Shown one piece after another: positions 1 to 8,195 of a stretch of DNA of 64,000 nt; within the stretch, counting starts at the first letter, position 1; each line of letters begins with the position of its first letter. Below the pieces are notes generated by a model, which was not told where the DNA came from, made no database searches, and saw nothing but the letters and a program-made list of their open reading frames with translations. This DNA is from Microbacterium flavescens (GTDB lineage Bacteria > Actinomycetota > Actinomycetes > Actinomycetales > Microbacteriaceae). Location of the stretch: assembly GCF_018588945.1 (NCBI RefSeq), contig NZ_JAFIWA010000004.1, positions 186,001 to 250,000 on the forward strand, in the 5' to 3' direction. Position numbers and translations under genes: made by a program.

Positions 1-505
1 GCGCCAGCCACGAGGCCGGCATGAACAGCCGGCGTGCGCGCGCGTAGGCCGCGGGCTCGGCGTCGGCCACCCACGCGATCTTGGGTCCGGCGGCCTGCGA
101 GGTGAGACGCGATCCGCCGACCCGCACGATCTCGTCCTCGCCGAGGTCGGCGGTCATCCGCCCGACCTGCTCGCCGGCGCGGGTGTCGACGCCGTAGAGG
201 ATGGCCGGACGCACGGGCACGTCGGTCTCGTCGACGAGGAGCACGCAGGGTCCCATGCCGCTCACGCCGACAGCGACGATCTCGGCGGCGAGGCCCTCCT
301 CGTCGGCCGATGCGCGCAGGGCACGAGCGAGTGACGTGAACTCGTCCCACCACACCGCGGCGTCCATCTCCACCCAGCCCGAGCGCGGGCGCGAGACGTC
401 GTGCGCGAGCGTCGCGCTCGCGAGGATGCGCCCCGTCTCGTCGACGAGCACGCCTTTGCTGCTCGACGTGCCGATGTCGACACCGAGGGTGCAGCGGTAG
501 GTCAT
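1..505 (-). CDS. FGGY-family carbohydrate kinase, N-terminal part (gene runs off the window)
   Basis: Only the first 168 codons are inside the window. The N-terminus contains the FGGY phosphate-1 motif (LGVDIGTSSSKGVLVDE), followed by the family pattern GWVEMDAAVWWDEF and GVSGMGPCVLLVD, as in xylulokinase and ribulokinase relatives. Such enzymes phosphorylate a ketose or polyol with ATP in the cytoplasm. The ATG at 505 follows an AAGGAGG ribosome site 5 bases upstream, which fixes the start. A LacI-type operator lies inside its promoter (558-569), and the next genes are D-arabinan-type glycosidases. I infer it phosphorylates the pentulose made from the released sugar, possibly D-ribulose; the substrate cannot be read from this fragment. 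Confidence 0.85.
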   Translation of the reverse strand, partial: MTYRCTLGVDIGTSSSKGVLVDETGRILASATLAHDVSRPRSGWVEMDAAVWWDEFTSLARALRASADEEGLAAEIVAVGVSGMGPCVLLVDETDVPVRPAILYGVDTRAGEQVGRMTADLGEDEIVRVGGSRLTSQAAGPKIAWVADAEPAAYARARRLFMPASWLA

Positions 506-548
506 CGCATCCTCCTTGATCGCGACGTCGGGCTGATCGAACTCGTTC

Positions 549-577
549 ACTCTAAACGAAATCGATTTCATGATCAA
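549..577 (-). promoter_or_regulatory. Promoter of the sugar-kinase gene with LacI-type operator in the spacer
   Basis: On the minus strand a -35-like TTGATC (572-577) and a -10-like TAGAGT (549-554) are 17 bases apart. The perfect palindrome GAAATCGATTTC (558-569) fills the spacer. The same palindrome recurs upstream of three other transcription units of this locus, so it is most likely the binding site of the adjacent LacI regulator. Confidence 0.75.
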
Positions 578-621
578 CCGCGCGAAAGCGCCCGGCTCTG
601 AAACCCGGGGGATGGAGTGTC

Positions 622-1611
622 TCAGACGCGAGCGCTGGGAAGGGCCGGCTGCACCTCGTTGCGCAGCACGACCGTGCGGGCCGGCTGATCATCGCCGCCG
701 ATGCGCTCGAGCAGCATCTTGGCCGCCGTCACGCCCATGTGCCGCGCCGGGAGGCGCACAACGGTGACGGCGCGCGGCGACAGAGTCGTGAACGGCAGCG
801 AGCCCACGACGGCGACGCCGATCTTCGGCGGCGTCAGGCCGTGCTCGGTCAGCACCTGGATGGCGCCGACGCCGAGGAGGTTGTTCCCGGCGACGACGGC
901 GTCGGGAGGATCCGGCAGGGCGAGGAGCTCTTCCATGGTCTCGCGCCCGCCGTCCACCCGGAACGTCGAGTACCTCAGCAGCTCGTCGTGGTCGGCGTCC
1001 GGGAAGTGCCGCGCGAGCACAGCGCGCCAGCCCTGGGCGCGCTCGTATGCGGTCTCGATGTGCTGGGGTCCGGTGATGCAGGCGATGCGGCGGTAGCCGG
1101 CCTGGACGAGATTCTCCGTCGCCGCCTGCCCCGCCGTGCGATTGGCCATGACGACGCCGTCGATGTCGTAGCCCGTGCCGCGGTCGACCGCGACCACGGG
1201 GCGCCCGATGGCAACGAGGTCGTCGAGGTTGGTGTGGTCGGATGCCGCGGCCAGGATCACCCCGGCCATGTGCTCGGAGATCGCGATCTGGAGGTAGGTC
1301 GCCTCCTTGTCGAGCTGAGAGTCGGTGTTGCAGAGCACCACGGAGTACCCTGCCTGCGACGCGACGTCTTCCACCCCGCGGGCCATCTCGGTGAAGTAGG
1401 GGTTCTCGATGTCGGGGATGACGAGCGCGATGACCTCAGACGCGCGGCGGCGGAGCGTGCGCGCGGTGCGGTTCGGCGTGAAGTTGAGCTGGCGCGCGGC
1501 ATCCCGCACCGCCACGGTCTTCTCGTCGGAGACGCCGATGCCGTTGAACACGCGCGAAACCGTCGCGGGGGACACCCCGGCGAGCTTCGCAACCTCGTAG
1601 ATCGTGGCCAT
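622..1611 (-). CDS. LacI-family transcriptional regulator
   Basis: 329 residues, the usual LacI length. The protein begins with the helix-turn-helix and hinge helix (IYEVAKLAGVSPATVSRVF, residues 4-22; TPNRTARTLRR near 45-55), followed by a periplasmic-binding-protein-like effector domain (ALVIPDIENPYFTEMARGVE). The ATG at 1611 was chosen because the LacI N-terminus begins exactly there. It lies between the sugar kinase and the divergent GH172 operon, and GAAATCGATTTC-type sites flank it on both sides. It is inferred to repress the whole glycan locus until a sugar inducer binds. Confidence 0.93.
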   Translation of the reverse strand: MATIYEVAKLAGVSPATVSRVFNGIGVSDEKTVAVRDAARQLNFTPNRTARTLRRRASEVIALVIPDIENPYFTEMARGVEDVASQAGYSVVLCNTDSQLDKEATYLQIAISEHMAGVILAAASDHTNLDDLVAIGRPVVAVDRGTGYDIDGVVMANRTAGQAATENLVQAGYRRIACITGPQHIETAYERAQGWRAVLARHFPDADHDELLRYSTFRVDGGRETMEELLALPDPPDAVVAGNNLLGVGAIQVLTEHGLTPPKIGVAVVGSLPFTTLSPRAVTVVRLPARHMGVTAAKMLLERIGGDDQPARTVVLRNEVQPALPSARV

Positions 1612-1641
1612 CGCCCCTGCCTCAACCAGCGCCGGCCCGCG

Positions 1642-1686
1642 TTGACATTGCCGGTCCGCCAACCATACAGTGTTGAAATCGATTCC
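1642..1686 (+). promoter_or_regulatory. Promoter and LacI-type operator of the GH172/DUF4185 operon
   Basis: A consensus -35 TTGACA (1642-1647) and a TACAGT -10-like box (1666-1671) are 18 bases apart. The near-perfect operator GAAATCGATTCC (1675-1686, one mismatch from the palindrome) follows immediately, overlapping the expected transcription start. Binding here would block transcription of the rightward operon starting at 1733. Confidence 0.7.
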
Positions 1687-1732
1687 AGAAGCTCGCCGAT
1701 CTGGCGTGCCGACACGAGGAAGTGCTGAAGCG

Positions 1733-2875
1733 ATGAACTCCCCCCAGCTGCCCGCCCCCGACCTCTCGTCGATCTCGGCGTTGCGTCGCCTGCAGACGCG
1801 ATCGATCTCGCCGGAGAACTTCGACGGCTCTGCAGGCGGCGGCGGCCGCGCGGCCGAGGGCACCGGCGCCGCCTCGGCCCGCGACCTCGGCCCGGGCTGG
1901 AAGATCTCCCCCAGCGTCGACATCAAGGCGGGTGAGACCTTCGACCTCGCGAACATCGAGGGCGGCGGGAAGATCACCCACATCTGGATCACGACCCACA
2001 CCGACAACTGGCGCACCCTGATCCTGCGCGCGTACTGGGACGGGTCGGGCGAACCGGCGGTCGAGGTGCCCTACGGCGACTTCTTCTGCAACGGGTGGGG
2101 TGTGTTCGCCCAGGTGAACTCGCAGCCGATCGCCGCGAACCCGCATGGCGGCTTCAACTCGTACTGGCCGATGCCCTTCCGCGACGGCGCCCGGCTGACG
2201 ATCGAGAACACCTCCGTCGTCGACGTGCGCGTCTACTACCAGGTCACCTACGAGATCGGCGGGGACTACTCGGGCGAGGGCTACTTCCACGCGCAGTGGC
2301 GGCGTTCGAACCCGCTCGAGGAGCTCGTCCCCCACACCATCCTCGAAGGCATCGAGGGGCAGGGGCAGTACGTCGGCACGTACATCGCGTGGGGCGTCAA
2401 CTCCAACGGATGGTGGGGTGAGGGCGAGATCAAGTTCTACCTCGACGACGACACCGACTACCCGACCATCTGCGGCACCGGCACCGAGGACTACTTCGGC
2501 GGGGCGTGGAACTTCGACATCCCGGGCCGCGGATACACGGAATTCTCCACTCCGTACCTCGGCATGCCCCAGGTGATCCGGCCCGACGGGCTCTACGTCA
2601 GCCAGCAGCGGTTCGGCATGTACCGCTGGCACCTGCTGGATCCGATCCACTTCGCGACCGGCATCCCCAAGGTCGACATCCAGGCACTCGGCTGGCGCAG
2701 CGGCTGGCGGTACCTGCCGCTGCGCGACGACATCGCCTCGACGGCGCTGTTCTACCTCGACCGTCCGACCGCGCGCCGGCCGAAGACGCCCTCGGCCGAC
2801 GACATGGAGGTGCACCTGGGCACCGCCCCGGTGCCCGACATCGGCGCGATGCCCCCGCGGGCGCCCCAGGACTGA
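1733..2875 (+). CDS. DUF2961 / glycoside hydrolase family 172 protein
   Basis: 380 residues with no signal peptide. It contains the DUF2961 pattern: AGETFDLANIEGGGKITHIWIT near residue 70, WDGSGEPAVEVPYGDFF, the central GTGTEDYFGGAWNF block, and RWHLLDPIHF. DUF2961 is now GH172, whose characterised members act on D-fructofuranose or on D-arabinofuranose of mycobacterial arabinan. The start at 1733 has GAGGAAG upstream; an in-frame ATG at 1670 overlaps the operator and is less likely. It is first in a rightward operon with three DUF4185 genes (4-base gap to the next). The lack of a leader suggests it works on imported oligosaccharides, as an exo-D-arabinofuranosidase by inference. Confidence 0.88.
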   Translation: MNSPQLPAPDLSSISALRRLQTRSISPENFDGSAGGGGRAAEGTGAASARDLGPGWKISPSVDIKAGETFDLANIEGGGKITHIWITTHTDNWRTLILRAYWDGSGEPAVEVPYGDFFCNGWGVFAQVNSQPIAANPHGGFNSYWPMPFRDGARLTIENTSVVDVRVYYQVTYEIGGDYSGEGYFHAQWRRSNPLEELVPHTILEGIEGQGQYVGTYIAWGVNSNGWWGEGEIKFYLDDDTDYPTICGTGTEDYFGGAWNFDIPGRGYTEFSTPYLGMPQVIRPDGLYVSQQRFGMYRWHLLDPIHFATGIPKVDIQALGWRSGWRYLPLRDDIASTALFYLDRPTARRPKTPSADDMEVHLGTAPVPDIGAMPPRAPQD

Positions 2876-2879
2876 TCCG

Positions 2880-4073
2880 GTGCGCACCCGTCGCCTCGCG
2901 ATCGCCGGGCTCGCCGGGATCGCCTCAGCGGTGCTCGTGCTCAGTGGCTGCTCGGCGGAGAGCGTTCCCGCCGACGTCGAGTTCCCCGACGCCCTCCCCG
3001 GCGCGTCGCTCCGTGCCGCCGTCGCGGACGCCGTCACCGCGGTCGGCGTGTCGGACGGCGACCTGTGGCCGAGCTGCTGGTCCGACGACGACGCGCTGTA
3101 CTCGGCGAACGGCGACGGCGCCGGGTTCGGCAATGAGTTCTCCGACATCGTGGTGAACCGCGTCACCGGCTCGCCGACGGACGAGGAGGGACTCGAGGGC
3201 GAGGTCTTGGCCGCCGGAGATGCCGTCGGTCAGGTGTGGTCGGGCGACGGGTTCACCCGCAAGCCGACGGGCATGCTGTGCACGGACGGGTCGCTCTATC
3301 TCGCCGTGCAGGACCTGCGGCTGGACTTCAACGAGGCTCCGGCCGCGACCATCGCGCGCAGTGACGACCACGGCAGGACCTGGACGTGGGACGAGTCAGC
3401 CCCGATGTTCGACGACGGGGTCTTCACGACCGTGTGGTTCGCCGACTACGGGCAGGAGAACGAGCACGCACCCGAGCCCGGGTACGCCTACGCGTACGGG
3501 CTCGACGGAAACTGGCGCGACTCGTTCGACGACTCGGTGCCCGACCCGACCGAGCTGTTCCTCGCGCGCGTGCCGGTGGAGTCGGTTCAGGATGCCTCCA
3601 CCTGGGAGTTCTACGCCGGTGAGCCGGGCGATGCCGAGCCGACGTGGACCGACGACATCGCGGACAAGCGTCCGGTCCTCGTCGACGACAGGGTTCAGCA
3701 CCCGGGCGACGGCACCGCCGAGGACGGCGAGACCGTGGGTGCGCAGAACCTGACGGTCCTCTCGCAGGGCGGCGTGACGTACCTGCCGAAGCTCGAGCGC
3801 TACATCTACACGTCGTGGACCGAGCTCACGTTCGAGTTCTACGAGTCGCCGGCCCCGTGGGGCCCGTGGACGCTCTTCCTCTCGGAGGACTTCGGACCCT
3901 ACCCCTGGACCGACGAGCGATTCGGCGGCTACGGCACGACCATCCCGTCGAAGTTCGTCTCGGACGACAACCGCTCGATGTGGGTGCAGTCCAACGTCTG
4001 CCCCTGCGCGCCGGCCGGCATGTCGTCCTACTGGCTGGGGCTGCGGCCCCTCCACATCGAGCCGGCGTCATGA
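2880..4073 (+). CDS. Lipoprotein, divergent DUF4185-like (putative beta-propeller glycosidase)
   Basis: 397 residues, GTG start 4 bases after the GH172 stop. A lipoprotein leader ends in LSGC (Cys24), so the protein should be anchored on the outer face of the membrane. The body has repeated Asp/Trp-rich blades: a DLWPSCWSDDDALYSANGDG motif, a RSDDHGRTWTW Asp-box-like turn, then APWGPW and IPSKFVSDDNRSMWVQSN. The closing motifs match the end of DUF4185 (GH183) proteins, while the N-terminal TDLG and FGDTF motifs of the canonical members are absent. It closely resembles the gene at 5742-7367. Role inferred: surface hydrolase or glycan binder in arabinan breakdown. Confidence 0.8.
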   Translation: MRTRRLAIAGLAGIASAVLVLSGCSAESVPADVEFPDALPGASLRAAVADAVTAVGVSDGDLWPSCWSDDDALYSANGDGAGFGNEFSDIVVNRVTGSPTDEEGLEGEVLAAGDAVGQVWSGDGFTRKPTGMLCTDGSLYLAVQDLRLDFNEAPAATIARSDDHGRTWTWDESAPMFDDGVFTTVWFADYGQENEHAPEPGYAYAYGLDGNWRDSFDDSVPDPTELFLARVPVESVQDASTWEFYAGEPGDAEPTWTDDIADKRPVLVDDRVQHPGDGTAEDGETVGAQNLTVLSQGGVTYLPKLERYIYTSWTELTFEFYESPAPWGPWTLFLSEDFGPYPWTDERFGGYGTTIPSKFVSDDNRSMWVQSNVCPCAPAGMSSYWLGLRPLHIEPAS

Positions 4074-4161
4074 CGCCGGCACCTCCCTCGCCTGCGCGGA
4101 GCGGCTCCGCGCCCCGATGACGCGCCCGCCACCGGGGCGGGCTCGAATGAAGGAGAGTGCA

Positions 4162-5691
4162 ATGACGCCTCTGAAGAGGATCACGGCCGCCGCGGCGGCC
4201 GTCGGGATGGCCGTGGCCGGCACACTCGGCCTGGCGAGTCCCGCGCTCGCGACCGACGCGCCGACACCGGTGACGGTCGTCGAGAAGCTCACCGGTCCCG
4301 ACGCGCCGAACAACACGTGGGGGCGGTGGGACATCAAGGCCACCGACCTCGGCGTGATGTGGGACGACGGCGACGGGCGCGTGCTGACCGCGTTCGGCGA
4401 CACGTTCGGAAACGGCTGGACCGGACCGGGCGGCGGCTCCGGACCGAACGGCAACTGGCGCAGCAACGTGCTGGTGCGTTCGAGCGACACCGATCTGTCG
4501 GACGGGATGCTGTACGAGAGCGCCCCTCAGTCGCCGCAGGGCATCGCGAAAGAGCTCATCCCGTCGAAGAAGATCAACGGCGACGAGATGACGACGATCC
4601 CGACGGCCGGCATCTCGGTCAGCGACCGTCAGTACCTCGGCTTCATGTCGGTCAAGCAGTGGGGCGAGCCGGGGTACTGGGACACCAACTACGCCGGCAT
4701 CGCGTACTCCGATGACGGCGGCGAGAACTGGACGGTGTCGGACACGCGGTGGGACAACACCGCCGAGGGCACCCAGCCGTTCCAGATGCAGGCCTACGCC
4801 AAGAAGAACAACGACATCTACGTGTTCGGCACGCCGAACGGCCGTCACGGCGCGGTGCACGTCGCCAAGGTGCCCGCGAAGAAGCTGCTCGACAAGTCGG
4901 CCTACCGGTACTGGGATGGCGATCGCTGGTCCAAGAGCGAGGCGGACGCCGCTCCCGTCATCGACGCCCCCGCCAGCGAGCTCTCGGTGCAGTACGACTC
5001 GTTCAGCAAGCGCTACCTGCTCATGACGCTGTCCGGACCCGACATCGTGATGCGGACGGCGAAATCGCCCACCGGGCCGTGGACGGCGCCGCAGATCGTC
5101 GCGAGCAACGCCGACTATCCCGGCCTGTACGGCGGGTACTTCCACCCGTGGAACGAGGACGGAGAGATCTACTTCGCCATGTCGCAGTGGAGCCCGTACA
5201 ACGTCTACCTGATGCGCATGCAGATCGACCAGTCGGGAACCATCGTGAACCCCAACCTCGTCGCGAACCCGAGCTTCGAGCGCGGGACGACGGTGGGCGA
5301 CGGCACGAACGGCACGTGGGGCTGCACCCCCAACTGCGGCATCGACACTGCGCCGCCGGAGTCGTTCTCGGGTGACCGCAACGCGTTCGTCCGGTACAAC
5401 ACCGGCTGGCGCAACATCTGGCAGGACGTCGACGTCGAACCGGGCACTGCGTATCGGCTGACCGGATTCCTCCGCACCTCGATGAACAGCGATGCCGGGT
5501 TCTTCGGCGCGCGCACCCTCGACGGCACCGTGATCGCCGAGGCGCACTTCATCTCGGTCGGACCGTGGACGAAGTTCACCGTGGACTTCGACAGCGGGGC
5601 GCACGAGGCCGTGCAGGTGTTCGCGGGCGTCTGGACGAACTCCGGCGACATCTGGCTGCAGGCCGACGATATCGCCGTCATCCGCCGCTGA
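4162..5691 (+). CDS. Secreted DUF4185 (GH183-type) endo-D-arabinanase candidate with C-terminal carbohydrate-binding domain
   Basis: 509 residues. A Sec signal peptide ends at about ALA (residue 30). The DUF4185 domain follows, with LTGPDAPNN, TDLGVMWDDG and TAFGDTFGNGW in the first 80 residues, an Asp-box-like SDDGGENWTVSD, and YPGLYGGYFHPW near the end. Residues about 370-509 form a jelly-roll carbohydrate-binding domain of the CBM4/9 type (NLVANPSFERG, then a terminal DIWLQADDIAV). DUF4185 founded family GH183, whose characterised members are endo-D-arabinanases on mycobacterial arabinan. The ATG at 4162 has AAGGAG seven bases upstream, preferred over the ATG at 4147. No sortase or lipid anchor, so probably released. 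Confidence 0.87.
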   Translation: MTPLKRITAAAAAVGMAVAGTLGLASPALATDAPTPVTVVEKLTGPDAPNNTWGRWDIKATDLGVMWDDGDGRVLTAFGDTFGNGWTGPGGGSGPNGNWRSNVLVRSSDTDLSDGMLYESAPQSPQGIAKELIPSKKINGDEMTTIPTAGISVSDRQYLGFMSVKQWGEPGYWDTNYAGIAYSDDGGENWTVSDTRWDNTAEGTQPFQMQAYAKKNNDIYVFGTPNGRHGAVHVAKVPAKKLLDKSAYRYWDGDRWSKSEADAAPVIDAPASELSVQYDSFSKRYLLMTLSGPDIVMRTAKSPTGPWTAPQIVASNADYPGLYGGYFHPWNEDGEIYFAMSQWSPYNVYLMRMQIDQSGTIVNPNLVANPSFERGTTVGDGTNGTWGCTPNCGIDTAPPESFSGDRNAFVRYNTGWRNIWQDVDVEPGTAYRLTGFLRTSMNSDAGFFGARTLDGTVIAEAHFISVGPWTKFTVDFDSGAHEAVQVFAGVWTNSGDIWLQADDIAVIRR

Positions 5692-5695
5692 CAGC

Positions 5696-5726
5696 GACCG
5701 GGCCGTCCGATCCGGACGGCCCGGTC
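5696..5726 (+). terminator. GC-rich hairpin between two glycosidase genes
   Basis: Perfect 14-bp stem (5696-5709 with 5713-5726) and a 3-base loop, 4 bases after the secreted DUF4185 stop and 16 bases before the next start. There is no T-run. It could be a weak terminator, or it could protect the upstream mRNA so that the two genes are expressed at different levels. Confidence 0.6.
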
Positions 5727-5741
5727 CCCCAGGGAGCTCGC

Positions 5742-7367
5742 ATGACCGACACGCCGTATCCCCTCGCCGACGGGGCGCCCGTGAACCCCGACACCGGCCA
5801 GCTGCGCCTTCGGGTCGCCCACGTCGACCAGGCGAACACCGTCTGGGCGGAGGGTGACGGCGACCTGTGGCCTTCCGCGTGGGCGGACGACGATGGTCTG
5901 TACACCGCCGCCGGGGACGGCACCGGATTCGCGCCGCACGGGTGGAGCGACATCCTCGTCGGTCGGGTCGACGGCACTCCCGCGACGGGGCTCCGCGGCA
6001 CCCACCTGGCCGCAGGCGACGCCGTGGCGCCGATCTGGGACGCACCCCGCTTCAATCGCAAGCCCACCGGGATGGTGGCCGTCGACGGCGACGGCGACGG
6101 CCGCGACGAGCTGTATCTCGCGGTGCAGGACCTGCGCTGCGGCGCGGAGCCGGGAGTCTTCGACGAGGCGCCGACGGCGACGGTCGTGCGCTCTGCCGAC
6201 CGGGGGCGCACGTGGTCGTGGGCTGCCGCGCCGCTGTTCCGCTCGCACGTCTTCACGACGGTGATGTTCCTCGACCTGGGCCGATCGAACGGCGGGAGCC
6301 CCTGGGTCTACGCGTACGGCATCGACGGCAACTGGCGCACGTCGTTCACGCGCGTCGTCCCCGACCCCACCGCGCTGTTCCTCGCCCGGGTGCCGGCGTC
6401 GTCGGTCACCCAGCGCGAGTCGTGGCGCTTCTTCGCCGGCTTCGACGACGACCGGATGCCGCGCTGGAGCGCCGACATCGGCGAGAAGGCGGCCGTGCTC
6501 GAAGATCGCCGCGTGATGTACCCCGATCCGGCTCCGTACGGCGGGCGATCCGGGTTCACGCCCATCGCGCAGGGCGGAGTCGTGTGGAATGCGGGCCTCG
6601 GCCGGTACCTTTACTCGTCGTGGAGCGAGTACACCCACGAGATCTTCGAGGCGCCAGCGCCGTGGGGGCCGTGGCGGCACCTGCACTCCGCGGACTACGG
6701 GCACTTCCCGTGGCAGGGACCGCGATCCCCGATCGCCGCCCACGGGGGCTACGCGCCGACGATGCCGTCGAAGTTCATCTCCGGCGACGGCCGCGACCTG
6801 TGGCTGCAGAGCAACTGGTTCTTCCCGGCGTCATCGCTGGGCGGCAGGGCCTACACTTTCGGCCTGCGGCGCGTGCGCCTGGATCCGGGAACGGATGCCG
6901 AAACCGACGGCGGTCCGGGAAACCTCGCGCTCGCTGCGGACACCTGGCCGCTGGTGAGCAGGGTCGCGGACGGGCAGACCTCGGTGCTCAACGACGGCCG
7001 GCGCGACCGCGTCGAGGACTCCGGCCGAGGACCGGGCGTCGGCGACGACGTCTGGGGCTACGAGTGGCCGTCGCCTCGTCGGTTCGATCGCGTCGTCTAC
7101 GTGACCGGCCGGCAGGACTCCCTCGGCGGGTGGTTCACCGACGGCCCGTGGGTCGAGGTGCGCTCGGGCGGCGAGTGGCGGCGGGTCGCAGCATCCGTCA
7201 CTCCTTCCTATCCTCACGACTGGACGGCGCTCGAGCAGCGGGAGTACGTCTTCGACTTCGAGCCCGTGCTGGCCGACGGGGTTCGGATCACGGGCGCGCC
7301 GGGCGGCCCTTTCCGCTACACCTCGATCGCCGAGCTCGAGGTCTGGCACCGCGCCGCGGCTACTTGA
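5742..7367 (+). CDS. DUF4185-like protein with C-terminal discoidin-like domain, no signal peptide
   Basis: 541 residues. Residues 1-400 parallel the lipoprotein at 2880-4073: DGDLWPSAWADDDGLYTAAGDG, FNRKPTGM, YLAVQDLRC, VYAYGIDGNWRTSF, TALFLARVP, APWGPW and MPSKFISGDGRDLWLQSN all have counterparts. About 130 further residues look like an F5/8 C (CBM32-like) fold, ending FRYTSIAELEVW. The ATG at 5742 follows AGGGAG. No leader or membrane segment is visible, so the protein is predicted cytoplasmic, unlike its lipoprotein relative. Its stop overlaps the end of the convergent permease gene by 8 bases. Activity unknown; a glycosidase for imported oligosaccharides is the best inference. Confidence 0.8.
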   Translation: MTDTPYPLADGAPVNPDTGQLRLRVAHVDQANTVWAEGDGDLWPSAWADDDGLYTAAGDGTGFAPHGWSDILVGRVDGTPATGLRGTHLAAGDAVAPIWDAPRFNRKPTGMVAVDGDGDGRDELYLAVQDLRCGAEPGVFDEAPTATVVRSADRGRTWSWAAAPLFRSHVFTTVMFLDLGRSNGGSPWVYAYGIDGNWRTSFTRVVPDPTALFLARVPASSVTQRESWRFFAGFDDDRMPRWSADIGEKAAVLEDRRVMYPDPAPYGGRSGFTPIAQGGVVWNAGLGRYLYSSWSEYTHEIFEAPAPWGPWRHLHSADYGHFPWQGPRSPIAAHGGYAPTMPSKFISGDGRDLWLQSNWFFPASSLGGRAYTFGLRRVRLDPGTDAETDGGPGNLALAADTWPLVSRVADGQTSVLNDGRRDRVEDSGRGPGVGDDVWGYEWPSPRRFDRVVYVTGRQDSLGGWFTDGPWVEVRSGGEWRRVAASVTPSYPHDWTALEQREYVFDFEPVLADGVRITGAPGGPFRYTSIAELEVWHRAAAT

Positions 7368-8181
7368 TGCCCGCCAGGCGCACGCCGTTGACGATGTACC
7401 GCTGGAAGATCAGCACCAGGATGATCGTCGGCAGGGCGGCGAGCGTGGAGCCGGCCATGAGGAGGCCCCACTCGTTGCCGCGCTCGCTGCGGAAGCCTGC
7501 GAGGTACTGCATGATCTGCTGCAGGCCCGGGTCCTGGATCGTGAGGATGGGCCACACGTACGCGTTCCAGTAGGCGAGGTACGAGCCGACGCCCACCACG
7601 ACGAAGACGCCCTGCGACTGCGGCAGGAAGATCGACCAGAAGATGCGCCAGCGTCCGGCGCCGTCGATGAGGGCGGCCTCCTCGATCGCGATCGGGGTGT
7701 TCAGGTAGAACTGCCGGATGAAGAACATCTGAGCCGCCGCTGCGACGCCGGGGATGATCAGCACCGCGAGGGTGTTGAGCATGCCGAGGTTCGACACGAC
7801 GACGAACGACGTCAGCAGGATCGCCATGCCGGGGATGAACATCGGGGTGATGCAGAAGATCCACCAGAACCGCTTGCCGCGGAAGTCGAGGCGCGCGAAC
7901 ACGTAGGCCGCGAACGAGTTCACGGTGAGGCTCAGCAGGGTGAAGATCAGCGCGCCGATGAAGGTCAGCACCATCGCCTGGACGAAGGCGGGGTCCTGGA
8001 GGATGTCGACGTAGTTCTGCCACAGCCAGATCTCCGGGAAGAACTGGAACGGGGTCTTCACGACCTCGCTCTTGCCCTTGAATCCCGAGATGACCATCCA
8101 GCCGAGCGGGAGCATGGTGCTCACGACGATGAGGGTGGCGAGGACGTACGTCCCGATGCGGCGTCCGACGGAAGTGTTCAT
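7360..8181 (-). CDS. CUT1 ABC sugar transporter permease (MalG type)
   Basis: 273 residues with about six membrane segments. The cytoplasmic EAA loop that docks the ATPase is seen as IEEAALIDGAGRWRIFWSIFLPQ, and the start MNTSVGRRIGTYVLATLIVV and end NGVRLAGIK are typical of MalG-type proteins. It is the last gene of a leftward operon (binding protein, MalF-type permease, this gene). No ATPase gene lies nearby, so it probably uses a shared MsiK-like ATPase elsewhere. Context suggests import of arabinan oligosaccharides. Confidence 0.93.
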   Translation of the reverse strand: MNTSVGRRIGTYVLATLIVVSTMLPLGWMVISGFKGKSEVVKTPFQFFPEIWLWQNYVDILQDPAFVQAMVLTFIGALIFTLLSLTVNSFAAYVFARLDFRGKRFWWIFCITPMFIPGMAILLTSFVVVSNLGMLNTLAVLIIPGVAAAAQMFFIRQFYLNTPIAIEEAALIDGAGRWRIFWSIFLPQSQGVFVVVGVGSYLAYWNAYVWPILTIQDPGLQQIMQYLAGFRSERGNEWGLLMAGSTLAALPTIILVLIFQRYIVNGVRLAGIK

Positions 8182-8195
8182 GAGTGTGCGGGTCC

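Noticed and set aside
2925..4055. Long antisense reading frames opposite the DUF4185-like lipoprotein
   Set aside because: Arg/Val/Gly-rich translations without domains, start signals or plausible codon phase; expected shadows in GC-rich DNA.
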